Below are positions 16,678 through 24,573 of a stretch of DNA of 64,000 nucleotides, in pieces. The DNA is taken from assembly GCA_036498265.1 (NCBI GenBank), contig DASYFT010000028.1:1-64000 (forward strand), read 5' to 3'. Source of the DNA: Palsa-744 sp036498265 (GTDB taxonomy: Bacteria; Actinomycetota; Thermoleophilia; Solirubrobacterales; Solirubrobacteraceae). Under the pieces are notes generated by a model. The model was not told where the DNA came from. It saw only the letters and a list, made by a program, of their open reading frames with translations, and did not search any database. The position numbers were made by a program, and so were the translations under genes. Position 1 is the stretch's first letter, and every line of letters starts with the position of its first letter.

Positions 16678-18687
16678 ATGCGTCTGCACCGTCCGCAGTG
16701 GCGCGGCCGCCTGAGCCTGACCCAGCAGGTGGCCCTGCTCAGCCTGCTGCCGATCGTCGCGCTCGGCTTCGTCCTCGCACGCGTCCTCGAGGCGCAGATC
16801 GTCACCCGTACGCTCGCGGACGCCGACCAGTCCGCGCAGCTGATCGCGCGGGTCGCGATCCAGCCCCGCCTCACGCCACGAGGCCTGCGACAGGGCCTCG
16901 GCGCGGCCGGTGTCCGGGCGCTCGACGAGCAGCTCAGCGAGCGTCAGGTATCGCGCGACCTGGCGCGGATAAAGATCTGGAACGCGGGGCACACCGTCGT
17001 CTACTCGGACCTCCACGGGCTGATCGGGCACACGCTGCCCGCCAGCGACGACCTCGAGAGCGCGCTTGCCGGCCGGGCCCACGACGCCCAGCTCGTGACG
17101 CCCAGTCCCGGCAGCGAGACCGCGAGCGAGGTGGGGCTCGGCCAGCTCGTCGAGGTCTACGTGCCGTTGCGCTTCACCGCCTCGGGTCGCCCGGCGGGTG
17201 CCTTCGAGATCTACCTCAGCTACCGGCCGATCGCCGCGGCGGTGGCCCGCGACAAGCGCATGATCGTGATGCTCGTCGCGGTCGGCCTGGCGCTTCTGTG
17301 GGCGGTGCTCTACCGGATCGTCGCGCGGGCGTCGCGCAGGCTGCGGCGCCAGGCGCTCGAGTCCTACCGGCTCGCCCGCTACGACCAGCTGACCGGCCTG
17401 CCGAATCGCACCCTCTTCATCGAAGGCGTCAGCGCGGCCGTCGAGCGCGAAGAGGCGGGGGTCGGTGCGGTCGCGGTGCTGCTCGTCGACCTCGACCGCT
17501 TCACCGAGATCAACAGCACGCTCGGCAACGCCAACGGCGATGCGGTGCTGCGCGAGGTCGCCCGCCGGCTCGGCGATCTCGGCGCCGGGACGCTGGCGGC
17601 GAGGCTCGGAGGCGACGAGTACGCGGTCCTGTGTCCCGCCACGCGCGAGACCCAGGATGCCCTCGACATCGCCGCAGAGCTGCAGTCTCGACTGGAGAGC
17701 CCGATCGTGCTCGACGGTGTCGCACTGAACGTCGAGGCGAGCGTCGGGATCGCGGTGATGGGCGAGCATGCGCAGGACGCCGATCTGCTGCTCCAGCACG
17801 CGGACGCCGCGCTTGCCCGCGCCCGCTCGCTTCGCAGCCGCGTGGAGGTCTACTCCGAGGAGTGCAACCGCTTCGACGCGAGACGGCTGATGCTGCTCGG
17901 CCAGGTTCGCGGCGCGCTCGACCGTGGCGAGTTCGTTCTCCACTACCAGCCGAAGGTCGACCTCCGGGGGCATCGCGTCACCGGTGTCGAGGCTCTGGTG
18001 CGCTGGCGCCATCCCGAGCGCGGGCTGCTCGCGCCGGACGAGTTCATCCCGCTGGTGGAGCAGACCGCTCTGATCGGCCCGCTGACGCTGACGGTGATCG
18101 ACCAGGCGCTGGCCCAGATGGTCGCCTGGCGCAGGCGCGGCATCGATCTGGACATGGCGGTCAACCTGTCGGCGCGCAACCTTCTGGACCGCGGCCTTCC
18201 GGCCGGGATCGCCGAGCTGCTCGACCGGCATGGCGTCCCGGCTCGGCGGCTCACGGTCGAGGTGACCGAGAGCGCGGCGATGGTCGACCCCCAGCGGGCC
18301 GTCGCGGTGCTGCAGGCGCTCCGCGCCGCCGGGCTGGGCGTGTCGGTCGACGACTTCGGAACGGGCAACGCCTCGATCGAGTACCTCGCCTCGCTGCCCG
18401 CAAGTGAGATCAAGATCGACAGGTCGTTCATCACCGGCATGCTCGCGGACCCTCGCGCCGAGGCGATCGTGAGGGCGACGATCGAGCTCGCGCGCAACCT
18501 CGGCCTGCGGGTCGTCGCAGAGGGCATCGAGACAGAGGCCGTCATGGAGCACGTGAGCGCGCTCGGCTGTGACACCGGCCAGGGATACCTGCTCTCACGC
18601 CCGATGACTGCCGAGGATCTGACGGCGGAGCTCACGTCGCGGTTCGGGACAGCTGCCGGGCGAGCGCCGGCGCTCGCCCGCGGGTGA
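16678..18687 (+). CDS. Membrane GGDEF-EAL c-di-GMP enzyme
   Basis: A 669-residue dual-domain signalling protein. A first membrane helix (about residues 17-35), an extracytoplasmic sensor region to ~195 and a second helix (about 198-217) precede the catalytic part. The GGDEF domain carries LGGDEYAVL (GGDEY at 311-315, a common tolerated variant) and DLDRFTEINSTLGNANGD. The EAL domain begins near 410, with EAL at 438-440, NLSARNL, EVTESAA, DDFGTGNAS, EIKIDRSF and VVAEGIETE, so the phosphodiesterase site looks complete. Both synthesis and hydrolysis are possible. ATG 16678 is used. The last 56 bp overlap the end of the convergent ApbE gene. Confidence 0.93.
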   Translation: MRLHRPQWRGRLSLTQQVALLSLLPIVALGFVLARVLEAQIVTRTLADADQSAQLIARVAIQPRLTPRGLRQGLGAAGVRALDEQLSERQVSRDLARIKIWNAGHTVVYSDLHGLIGHTLPASDDLESALAGRAHDAQLVTPSPGSETASEVGLGQLVEVYVPLRFTASGRPAGAFEIYLSYRPIAAAVARDKRMIVMLVAVGLALLWAVLYRIVARASRRLRRQALESYRLARYDQLTGLPNRTLFIEGVSAAVEREEAGVGAVAVLLVDLDRFTEINSTLGNANGDAVLREVARRLGDLGAGTLAARLGGDEYAVLCPATRETQDALDIAAELQSRLESPIVLDGVALNVEASVGIAVMGEHAQDADLLLQHADAALARARSLRSRVEVYSEECNRFDARRLMLLGQVRGALDRGEFVLHYQPKVDLRGHRVTGVEALVRWRHPERGLLAPDEFIPLVEQTALIGPLTLTVIDQALAQMVAWRRRGIDLDMAVNLSARNLLDRGLPAGIAELLDRHGVPARRLTVEVTESAAMVDPQRAVAVLQALRAAGLGVSVDDFGTGNASIEYLASLPASEIKIDRSFITGMLADPRAEAIVRATIELARNLGLRVVAEGIETEAVMEHVSALGCDTGQGYLLSRPMTAEDLTAELTSRFGTAAGRAPALARG

Positions 18688-19615
18688 TCGTGGCCGGCGG
18701 CTCGACGACCTCGTAGGAGCCGTCGTCGAGCACGATCACGCCGCCGTGGGGGAGCCAGGTGCGGGCGCTGCGCGGGCCGCCGAGGATCGCGGCCTTCGCC
18801 TGGATCTCCGCCATCAGGGCGCTCGGAGCGAGCGCGGTCACCTGGACGACCCCGGTGAACGCCGGCCGGCCGGTGGAGGGCTCGAGGAGGTGGTGCGCCG
18901 GACGGCCGCCCGCGTCGAGCCACGCCCGCCGCCCGATCCCGCTCGTGGCGACGCCCGTGCGCTGGAGGTTGAAGGTGTGGAGTGTGCGTCCGTCGAACGG
19001 GCTTTCCACGTGGATCGGCCTGCTGATCGCCTCGGCGCCGCCGATCAGCAGGTCTCCGCCGCAGTTCACGGCGAACCCAGCGTGGCCGGCGAGGTCATCG
19101 GCGAGCACGTCCGCGAACAGGCCCTTCGCCAGACCGCCGCTGTCCAGCTTCACGCCGGCAGGCCGCCTGACCGTGCCCTGTCCGAGGTCCACCTCGAGCT
19201 GCTGCCAGGCACCGTGCCGGCGCGGCGACGCCGGCCTGCGGGCGGGCGCCAGATCGAGGGCCGCCCCTAGCCGCAGCGGCGTGCCGAGCTCGCCGGCGTA
19301 GCCGGCGGCGCATATCTCGTCCACGAGCGTGGCGTCCACCAGCCCACCGGTGAGTGAGCCGGCGATCACCACCGCTTCGGCGAAGCGTGCCATCAACGGC
19401 GACACCTGAACCTCGGTCCGCGGATCGCCGTTCAGGCGCGAGAGCTCGCTGCTGCGCAGGAAGCGCGAGAAGCGGCCGTGCCACTCCATCAGGCTCCGCC
19501 TCACGTGGTCGAGTGCCTCCTGCGCCGAGCGCTCGCGACCGTCTCCGATCACGAACGCCGCGCACGAGCTGCCGAAGCACTCGAACCTCAGCGAGAGCTC
19601 GCGCTGCGCGCTCAC
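18632..19615 (-). CDS. FAD:protein FMN transferase (ApbE family)
   Basis: A 327-residue ApbE-like flavin transferase, which attaches FMN covalently to Ser/Thr of extracytoplasmic redox proteins. Family features: RFSRFLRSSELSRLN, the SGGLAKGLFADVLAD FAD-binding region, FAVNCGGDLLIGG, the GVATSGIGRRAW and LLEPSTGRP segments. No clear signal peptide, so it may act at the inner face or be secreted by another route. GTG 19615 overlaps the upstream gene's stop by four bases, so it is translationally coupled to the Ser-rich anchor protein, with the ferric-reductase-like gene further upstream. This is the typical three-gene layout of actinobacterial flavin-based extracytoplasmic electron transfer. 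Confidence 0.9.
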   Translation of the reverse strand: MSAQRELSLRFECFGSSCAAFVIGDGRERSAQEALDHVRRSLMEWHGRFSRFLRSSELSRLNGDPRTEVQVSPLMARFAEAVVIAGSLTGGLVDATLVDEICAAGYAGELGTPLRLGAALDLAPARRPASPRRHGAWQQLEVDLGQGTVRRPAGVKLDSGGLAKGLFADVLADDLAGHAGFAVNCGGDLLIGGAEAISRPIHVESPFDGRTLHTFNLQRTGVATSGIGRRAWLDAGGRPAHHLLEPSTGRPAFTGVVQVTALAPSALMAEIQAKAAILGGPRSARTWLPHGGVIVLDDGSYEVVEPPATITRGRAPALARQLSRTAT

Positions 19616-20148
19616 GACTGCCCCGTGGTCACTGCGGAGGCGCCACTCGATTCTTCGGTTCCCGAGGAGGAGGATGTGCCCGAAGACCCGGTGCCCGAGG
19701 ACGAGGACGAGCCGGAGCCGCTCGAGCTGGACGTCGTGGAGCTCCGTTCAGCCGCGGCCGTTGCCGCGCGTTTTTCGGCGGCCCGCTTTTCCGCTGCTCG
19801 CTTTTCGGCCGCTCGTCTTTCGGCCGCCCGCTTCGCCGAGGTGGCCTTCCTGGTCGCGGCGCTCGCCGCGGTGCTGCCGCTGCTCGAGCCGGTCGTGCGC
19901 GCCACCAGGGCCGTCGCCGTCGACGATTTCTTGAGGGACAGGGCGGGATCGTGTCCTGAGGCCAGCTGGACGTAGACGGCGAGGAAGGCGGCGCTGAAGA
20001 CCCCCAGCGTGAGACCCGCGACGGCTCGTCGTATGCGCCGGGTCCGGCGGCGCATCGCCGCGCGGCGTTCGCGCCCCAGCGAGCGGGCGGCGGACGGGTC
20101 CGGCTTGGGGGCGGGAGCTGTGCGAGGGGGTGCGGTCTCCTTTTCCAT
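19612..20148 (-). CDS. Membrane anchor with Ala/Lys helix and Ser-rich tail
   Basis: A 178-residue protein I cannot assign to a family. A basic N-terminus (RERRAAMRRRTRRIRR) precedes one membrane helix (about residues 42-62). Then come a Thr/Ser segment, a charged helical repeat RAAEKRAAEKRAAEK and a ~45-residue Ser/Gly tail ending SGASAVTTGQS. In related clusters this position holds a membrane-anchored FMN_bind protein, the ApbE substrate; here no FMN_bind domain follows the linker. The tail's ESSGASAVTT loosely resembles the DxxSGATxTS flavinylation motif, but in low-complexity sequence. A hairpin that would cover its ribosome-binding site lies immediately upstream. Confidence 0.75.
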   Translation of the reverse strand: MEKETAPPRTAPAPKPDPSAARSLGRERRAAMRRRTRRIRRAVAGLTLGVFSAAFLAVYVQLASGHDPALSLKKSSTATALVARTTGSSSGSTAASAATRKATSAKRAAERRAAEKRAAEKRAAEKRAATAAAERSSTTSSSSGSGSSSSSGTGSSGTSSSSGTEESSGASAVTTGQS

Positions 20149-20151
20149 GTT

Positions 20152-20191
20152 CACTCCGTTCCGGGTCGTTGGTTTCCCTGTGAACGGAGTG
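20152..20191 (-). promoter_or_regulatory. Leader hairpin covering the Shine-Dalgarno
   Basis: On the minus strand, cactccgttc (20191-20182) pairs perfectly with gaacggagtg (20161-20152), leaving a 20-nt loop. The second arm contains the ggag that serves as ribosome-binding site for ATG 20148, which is only three bases beyond the stem. If formed in the mRNA, the stem would block translation of the anchor protein and, by coupling, of ApbE. Confidence 0.5.
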
Positions 20192-20272
20192 TCGGGTGCG
20201 CACGCCGGAGTTCCCTGGACCGGGGCTGGGAGCTTCCTGAGCCTCGGCCCCGGCGGGTCCGCGAAGGCCGGC

Positions 20273-20869
20273 TCACCGCATGGCTCGCGTCTGCGCCCTC
20301 GCCGACGGCGACAGCAGGCGCGGCAAGAGCAACGCAAGGGCGGGTACGACGACGATCGCCGTCATCGCGAGGAACCAGGTCTGTCCGGCGTCGGTTCCCT
20401 CGCCGAGCGAGTGGACGAGTCCCAGCAGCCAGGCGAGCGCCGTGAAGCGATGCAGCCGGCGCCACCGCTGCGGTCCGATCCGCGCGCGTGCGTAGTAGGA
20501 GAGGCCCAGCAGCACCAAGGCCCAGAACGAGATGATCCCGATGCTCGTCCAGAGCGTCTTGTAGGAGCTGAGGAAGGGGACCGCGACGTCTCCGAGGCTC
20601 GGGTGCAGGAAGCCGTCGCCCAGCAGTGCCAGCCCGTGCACGGCGATCGCCCCCAGGGTGGCGAGCGAAAGCGCCTCGTGCACCACCCTGAGGTCGGGTT
20701 TACGCCCCTTGAGCCTCTGCGAGCCCATCAACAGGCCCATCGCCACCGACACGCTCGAGAGGATCAGCGCGACGATCCCGGCGGCCCTGCTGGTGATCCA
20801 GTAGAGGTGCGGCCCGACCGCGGTCGCGAGCGTGCCGGCGTGCGTGACGGTTGTCATGACGCTCATCAA
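20273..20869 (-). CDS. Ferric reductase-like transmembrane cytochrome b
   Basis: A 198-residue protein with about six membrane helices, of the ferric-reductase-like transmembrane domain family (MsrQ/YedZ relatives). Candidate haem ligands are the His in VVHEALSLATLGAIAVHG, two a helix turn apart across a membrane span, and those in RRLHRFTALAWLLGLVHS. It probably passes electrons across the membrane to an extracytoplasmic flavin carrier. The ApbE gene 1.2 kb downstream on the same strand and the anchor protein between them support that role. The 124 bp after it include the leader hairpin of the next gene. Confidence 0.87.
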   Translation of the reverse strand: MMSVMTTVTHAGTLATAVGPHLYWITSRAAGIVALILSSVSVAMGLLMGSQRLKGRKPDLRVVHEALSLATLGAIAVHGLALLGDGFLHPSLGDVAVPFLSSYKTLWTSIGIISFWALVLLGLSYYARARIGPQRWRRLHRFTALAWLLGLVHSLGEGTDAGQTWFLAMTAIVVVPALALLLPRLLSPSARAQTRAMR

Positions 20870-20970
20870 ACAGGGGCTTGCTGGGAGCCGGCTGTGAAAC
20901 GACTGGGCGGTCGATGAGCCCGTGCTGGCCGGTCACTGCGGCCCCCGCCGGGCGGTGGCTGAAGGCCGCG

Positions 20971-21795
20971 CTAGGTGCTGACCTGGGAGCGCTGCAGGAA
21001 CGCTTTGACCGTGTTGCTCGAGATCGCGAAGCCGACGCCGGTGGAGCCGCCCTGCCCGGTGGCGCTGCCGGTCGAGGCGATCTGCGAGTTGATCCCTATG
21101 ACGGACCCGGAGCTGTCGATCAACGGGCCGCCGGAGTTGCCCGGGTTGAGCGCCGCATCGGTCTGGATCACGTGTCCGATCGCGGCACCGTCGGGTGACT
21201 GGATCTGACGGTTGAGGGCCGACACGACGCCGGTCGTGAGCGTCCAGTTGAGACCGAATGGGTTGCCGATCGCATATGCGGAGTCGCCGACCTGCGTGGT
21301 GCTCGAGTCGGCGAGCGTCAGCGGGTGCAGCGTCATGCCCGCGGGGGAGATCCGAATCAGTGCCAGGTCGTTCGAGCGATCCGTGGCCACGACTTTCGCC
21401 TGCCGGGTGCGGCCCTTTTCACCGTCGAGCGAGACGGTCACCGAGCTGGCGCCTTCGACTACGTGCTCGTTCGTCAGGATGAGCCCGGCCGTGCTGAGCA
21501 CGATCCCGGTTCCGCTCGCGCTTCGGAGGGCGCCGGGTTCCGGGCCGAACAGCGACTGGCCTCGCGAGACGCCCGACGTGGCCCTGATCGCGACGACGCC
21601 ATGGGCGTCCTGTTCGTAGATCTGGCGTGGCGTGAGCGAGCCGCTCGCCACGCGTGACGCGAACGAGTTGGCACCGGAGGGGACGACCACGCGCTGCGTG
21701 ACGCCGGAGAACGGGTGGCCGAGCGCGATCGCGAGCGCCGCCGCCAGGCCGCCGAGGGCGGCTGACAGGATGGGGATCGTCTTTGCCTGCTTCAT
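20971..21795 (-). CDS. HtrA/DegP-like trypsin-type serine protease (PepD-like, no PDZ)
   Basis: A 274-residue exported S1C protease. A membrane/signal helix (PILSAALGGLAAALAIALG) is at residues 8-27. The catalytic triad is His111 (LTNEHVV), Asp143 (NDLALI) and Ser221 (GNSGGPL). The chain ends soon after the protease domain, so the usual PDZ domain is absent. It follows a response regulator, a sensor kinase and a small membrane protein on the same strand, the order of mycobacterial mprA-mprB-pepD, where the protease handles envelope-stress substrates. Start ATG 21795 has cggagg upstream. Three 11-bp direct repeats lie 59-92 bp upstream. Confidence 0.92.
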   Translation of the reverse strand: MKQAKTIPILSAALGGLAAALAIALGHPFSGVTQRVVVPSGANSFASRVASGSLTPRQIYEQDAHGVVAIRATSGVSRGQSLFGPEPGALRSASGTGIVLSTAGLILTNEHVVEGASSVTVSLDGEKGRTRQAKVVATDRSNDLALIRISPAGMTLHPLTLADSSTTQVGDSAYAIGNPFGLNWTLTTGVVSALNRQIQSPDGAAIGHVIQTDAALNPGNSGGPLIDSSGSVIGINSQIASTGSATGQGGSTGVGFAISSNTVKAFLQRSQVST

Positions 21796-21853
21796 GCGCG
21801 GCCTCCGATTGCTGGGGTATCCCGAGACTCTGCCGCGCGCTGCTGAAGCGAGC

Positions 21854-21886
21854 GTAACAGCGGGGTAAGCGCCCGGTAATAGCGCC
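21854..21886. promoter_or_regulatory. Three 11-bp direct repeats upstream of the protease
   Basis: gtaacagcggg (21854), gtaagcgcccg (21865) and gtaatagcgcc (21876) follow each other with an exact 11-bp period. OmpR/PhoB-type response regulators bind direct repeats with about one helical turn per unit. Position 59-92 bp upstream of the protease ATG suits activation or repression of that gene. Which regulator binds is not shown. Confidence 0.55.
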
Positions 21887-21909
21887 CGCCGCGGCTGGGA
21901 GAGGCCCCC

Positions 21910-21943
21910 GCCGTGACCGGCGACGCCGGGCGCCGGTCACGGC
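21910..21943 (-). terminator. Strong hairpin between small membrane gene and protease
   Basis: A perfect 13-bp inverted repeat, gccgtgaccggcg (21910-21922) and cgccggtcacggc (21931-21943), with an 8-nt loop. It lies downstream of the small membrane protein and upstream of the protease promoter region. There is no U-tract, so it is a probable terminator or attenuator rather than a certain one. Confidence 0.55.
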
Positions 21944-21994
21944 GATTGGGGTGGGGCCTCGAGCTCATGTACTCGCGGGAGGCGTCTGCGCCTC

Positions 21995-22195
21995 CTAGAC
22001 GGGGACGTAGTCGCGCCGGCGGGCAGGTCTCCGGGCGGGCACGCGCGCCTCGCGAGGCGCGGGGGTCGCGGCGCTGGCGGTCGGGCTCGAGCCGTGTGGC
22101 TCCAGCAGGCGGGCTCGTGACATCACGAACGCCACGAGGCCGAGCAGTGCAACGTCGGCGATCACGATCACGGCTACTGCGACTGCGAGTGACAT
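21995..22195 (-). CDS. Small single-span membrane protein
   Basis: A 66-residue protein: an N-terminal hydrophobic helix (residues 2-25, VAVAVIVIADVALLGLVAFVMS), then a Pro/Ala/Arg-rich basic tail ending RRRDYVPV. The ATG has a clear aaaggag ribosome-binding site seven bases upstream, which supports translation. No family recognised. It lies between the sensor kinase and the protease, behind a CCTGAG repeat array, so it may belong to the same envelope-stress regulon, perhaps as a small regulator of kinase or protease. That role is inferred. Confidence 0.65.
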   Translation of the reverse strand: MSLAVAVAVIVIADVALLGLVAFVMSRARLLEPHGSSPTASAATPAPREARVPARRPARRRDYVPV

Positions 22196-22246
22196 TGCTC
22201 TCCTTTCAGCTGGGTTGCAGTGACTCGATGCAGTATCGGGAGCGAC

Positions 22247-22285
22247 CCTGAGCCGAAACTGGCCCCAGCCTGAGAGATCGCTGAG
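22247..22285 (+). promoter_or_regulatory. Phased CCTGAG repeats (putative response-regulator site)
   Basis: cctgag occurs at 22247 and 22269 and gctgag at 22280, so the spacings are 22 and 11 bp. The segment 22269-22285 (cctgagagatcgctgag) has the same layout as 24591-24574 (cctgagagggacctgag) upstream of the response regulator gene. It sits 52-90 bp before the small membrane gene. Inferred binding site for the adjacent OmpR-type regulator. Confidence 0.5.
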
Positions 22286-22296
22286 CGGCCGCCCGG

Positions 22297-23787
22297 TCAG
22301 GCGGCGGCCGGCTGCGTCGGCGCTGGTACAGGCTTCGGCAGCCGCACCACGAAGAGCGCGCCCCCGCCGGACGCGTTCTCGGCATCGATCCTGCCGCGGT
22401 GGGCCTCCACGACCTCGCGTGCTATCGCGAGCCCCAGACCTGCCCCCGCCTTGCCGCGCTCCCGTCCGCCCTCGGCGCGCCAGAAGCGATCGAACAGGTT
22501 GGCTCGCGAAGCCGGGGGCAACCCCGGGCCGTGATCGCGCACGCTGATCTGCACCGACCCGTCGTCCTGCTCCACGGACACCTCCACCGCGGTCCCCGCG
22601 GGCGTGTGGACGAGGGCGTTGCGGAGGAGGTTCGCGAGGACCTGGCGGAGCTGGTGGGCGTCTCCCATCGTCAGGGCGGCGCCGTCCGCGCTGAGGCTGA
22701 TGCTCCGCTCCGGCGCCGTCGCCCGGGCGTCCTCGACGGCATCACGCGCGAGCGTCGCCATGTCGACCGGACGCGGCTCGCGCTCGGGTGTCTCGTCGAG
22801 CCGCGCGAGCGTCAGCAGATCCTCCACCAGAACGCCCATGCGCTTGGACTCGTCCTCGATACGGCGCATCGCCATCTCCGTCCCCGCCGTGTCCTCGGTT
22901 GCTCCCATGCGGAACAGCTCGGCGTAGCCGCGGATCGACGCGAGCGGAGTGCGCAGCTCGTGAGAGGCGTCGGCCAGGAACCGGCGCAGGCGCTCTTCGC
23001 TGGCGGTTCGCTGGGCGAACGCCTGCTCGAGTCGGTCGAGCATCGCGTTCAGTGCCAGCCCGAGACGTCCCACCTCCGTGCGGGGCGTAGCGGGGCTCAC
23101 GCGACGCGAGAGGTCGCCGGCGGCGATGTGCCCGGCGGTGACCTCGATCCGGTCGAGCGGACGCAGACCAAGGCGCACGACGAAGTAGGCGCTGATCCCG
23201 AGCGCCACGAGGACGCCGCCGATGACCAGCGCCTCGACGACCAGGAGCCTGTTGAGGGTCTGCTGAACCTCGTGCAGGGGCACCGCCACGACCGTGATCC
23301 CCGAGTCCTCCGGGTCACGCGCGGCAAAGGCGCGGTAGTGAAGCCCCGACGTCCCCGTCGACCCGACCGTGAAGAGCCTTCCGACCGGGATCCGAGACGG
23401 GATCTTCGGCGCCGCCGGCGCCGTCTGGCCGTAGCTGAAGACGCGAGCCCCGAGCACTGCGCCCGACGCTTCGCGGCGCTGGCCGTAGGTCCCCGGCGGC
23501 AGGTTCAGCCCCGCCGGGCCACGGGGGCCGCCCGACGGGCCACCGCGAGCGCCGCCGGGCCCCCGGCCCTGCTGCGCCGAGCTCGGCCCCGTCGCGTCGC
23601 CGGCGGGACGCAGGCCGGCCGCGTCGAGCGCCTCGGAGACCGCCGGGCCAGCCCCGCGCACCTCCTGGTTGAGCCGGTCTTCCAGGAAGGAGCTCTGCTC
23701 GGCGTAGGTGACAGCGGCCAGCAACACCAGCCCCAGCGCCGCCAGCGCCAGCACGCTCGCCAGGACGCGGGTACGCAGCGATGCCAT
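22297..23787 (-). CDS. Sensor histidine kinase (MprB-like)
   Basis: A 496-residue membrane sensor kinase. An N-terminal helix (LASVLALAALGLVLLAAVTYA), a ~150-residue extracytoplasmic part with a Gly/Pro-rich stretch (residues ~63-95), and a second helix (VVEALVIGGVLVALGISAYFVV) precede a HAMP linker. The HisKA H-box is DASHELRTPLASI, and the ATPase motifs are NLLRNALVHTP, DHGPGLP and GAGLGLAIAREVVEAHRG. It autophosphorylates the H-box His and passes phosphate to the regulator encoded just upstream; ATG 23787 overlaps that gene's stop (ATGA). Order and neighbours match mprAB, though sequence identity cannot be measured here. Confidence 0.93.
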   Translation of the reverse strand: MASLRTRVLASVLALAALGLVLLAAVTYAEQSSFLEDRLNQEVRGAGPAVSEALDAAGLRPAGDATGPSSAQQGRGPGGARGGPSGGPRGPAGLNLPPGTYGQRREASGAVLGARVFSYGQTAPAAPKIPSRIPVGRLFTVGSTGTSGLHYRAFAARDPEDSGITVVAVPLHEVQQTLNRLLVVEALVIGGVLVALGISAYFVVRLGLRPLDRIEVTAGHIAAGDLSRRVSPATPRTEVGRLGLALNAMLDRLEQAFAQRTASEERLRRFLADASHELRTPLASIRGYAELFRMGATEDTAGTEMAMRRIEDESKRMGVLVEDLLTLARLDETPEREPRPVDMATLARDAVEDARATAPERSISLSADGAALTMGDAHQLRQVLANLLRNALVHTPAGTAVEVSVEQDDGSVQISVRDHGPGLPPASRANLFDRFWRAEGGRERGKAGAGLGLAIAREVVEAHRGRIDAENASGGGALFVVRLPKPVPAPTQPAAA

Positions 23788-24488
23788 CAGGAGCGTGGCG
23801 CCTGGAGGGCGTACCCCACGCCGCGCACGGTCTTGATCAGCGAGGGGCCATGCGCGTCCAGCTTCTTGCGCAGGTAGCTGATGTAGGTCTCGAGAACGCG
23901 ACCGTCGCCCCCGAAGTCGTAGTTCCACACGTGGTCGAGGAGCTGCGCGCGGGTCATCACCCTGCGTGGGTTCAGCATCAGGTAGCGGAGCAGTCGGTAT
24001 TCGGTGGCCGTCAGCTCGATGACCGTGCCCGCCCGCGTCACTTCGCGCGACTCCTCGTCCATCTCGAGATCCTCGAACACGAGGTGCGCCGACTCCGCCC
24101 CCGCCTGCCCGGTGCGCCGCAGGATGGCGCGGATGCGGGCGACGAGCTCCTCGAGGCTGAACGGCTTGGTCATGTAGTCGTCGCCGCCACCGCTCAGGCC
24201 ACGGATCTTGTCCTCGGTGGCATCGCGCGCGGTGAGGAAGATGATCGGCACCCCGGTTCGCTGAGCCCCGAGCCGAGACGCGACGTCGAAGCCTTCCATG
24301 TCAGGCAGCATCACGTCGAGCACCATCAGGTGTGGTTTGAACCGTGTCACGGCCCCGAGCGCCTCGCGACCGTCACCGGCTGTCTCGACCTCGAAGCCCT
24401 GAAAGCGCAGCGCCATCGAGACGACCTCCACCAGGTTCGGCTCGTCGTCGACGACGAGCACGCGATTGGCGACCGAGTTATCGGACAT
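23787..24488 (-). CDS. OmpR-family response regulator (MprA-like)
   Basis: A 233-residue two-domain regulator. The receiver domain has the acidic pair VVDDEP, the phosphorylation site Asp58 in VLDVMLPDM, LTARDA and MTKPFSLEEL. The C-terminal winged helix (residues ~135-230) has ELTATEYRLLRYLMLNPRRVMTR and the YISYLRKKLD recognition region. It should control genes through 11-bp-spaced direct repeats; candidate sites flank its own promoter (24574-24591 and 24626-24642), which suggests autoregulation. It starts the rr-kinase-small protein-protease run. Confidence 0.94.
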   Translation of the reverse strand: MSDNSVANRVLVVDDEPNLVEVVSMALRFQGFEVETAGDGREALGAVTRFKPHLMVLDVMLPDMEGFDVASRLGAQRTGVPIIFLTARDATEDKIRGLSGGGDDYMTKPFSLEELVARIRAILRRTGQAGAESAHLVFEDLEMDEESREVTRAGTVIELTATEYRLLRYLMLNPRRVMTRAQLLDHVWNYDFGGDGRVLETYISYLRKKLDAHGPSLIKTVRGVGYALQAPRS

Positions 24489-24573
24489 CGAGATCTGCTC
24501 CGACGCTCGCTGGGCGGGGGATGTGGATCGGCTGGGTGTTGCGTCTCATTGGCGTTCTCTCCGCTGCTCGTTG

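Noticed and set aside
16630..18552. A 640-residue minus-strand frame
   Set aside because: Antisense shadow of the GGDEF-EAL gene with no conserved motif.
19612..20148. Annotation of the anchor as an FMN_bind protein
   Set aside because: No FMN_bind fold sequence follows the linker; only a weak tail resemblance exists.
21995..22195. Small frame dismissed as a shadow
   Set aside because: Reconsidered and kept: it has a strong ribosome-binding site and a clean membrane helix in non-coding surroundings, so rejection was withdrawn.
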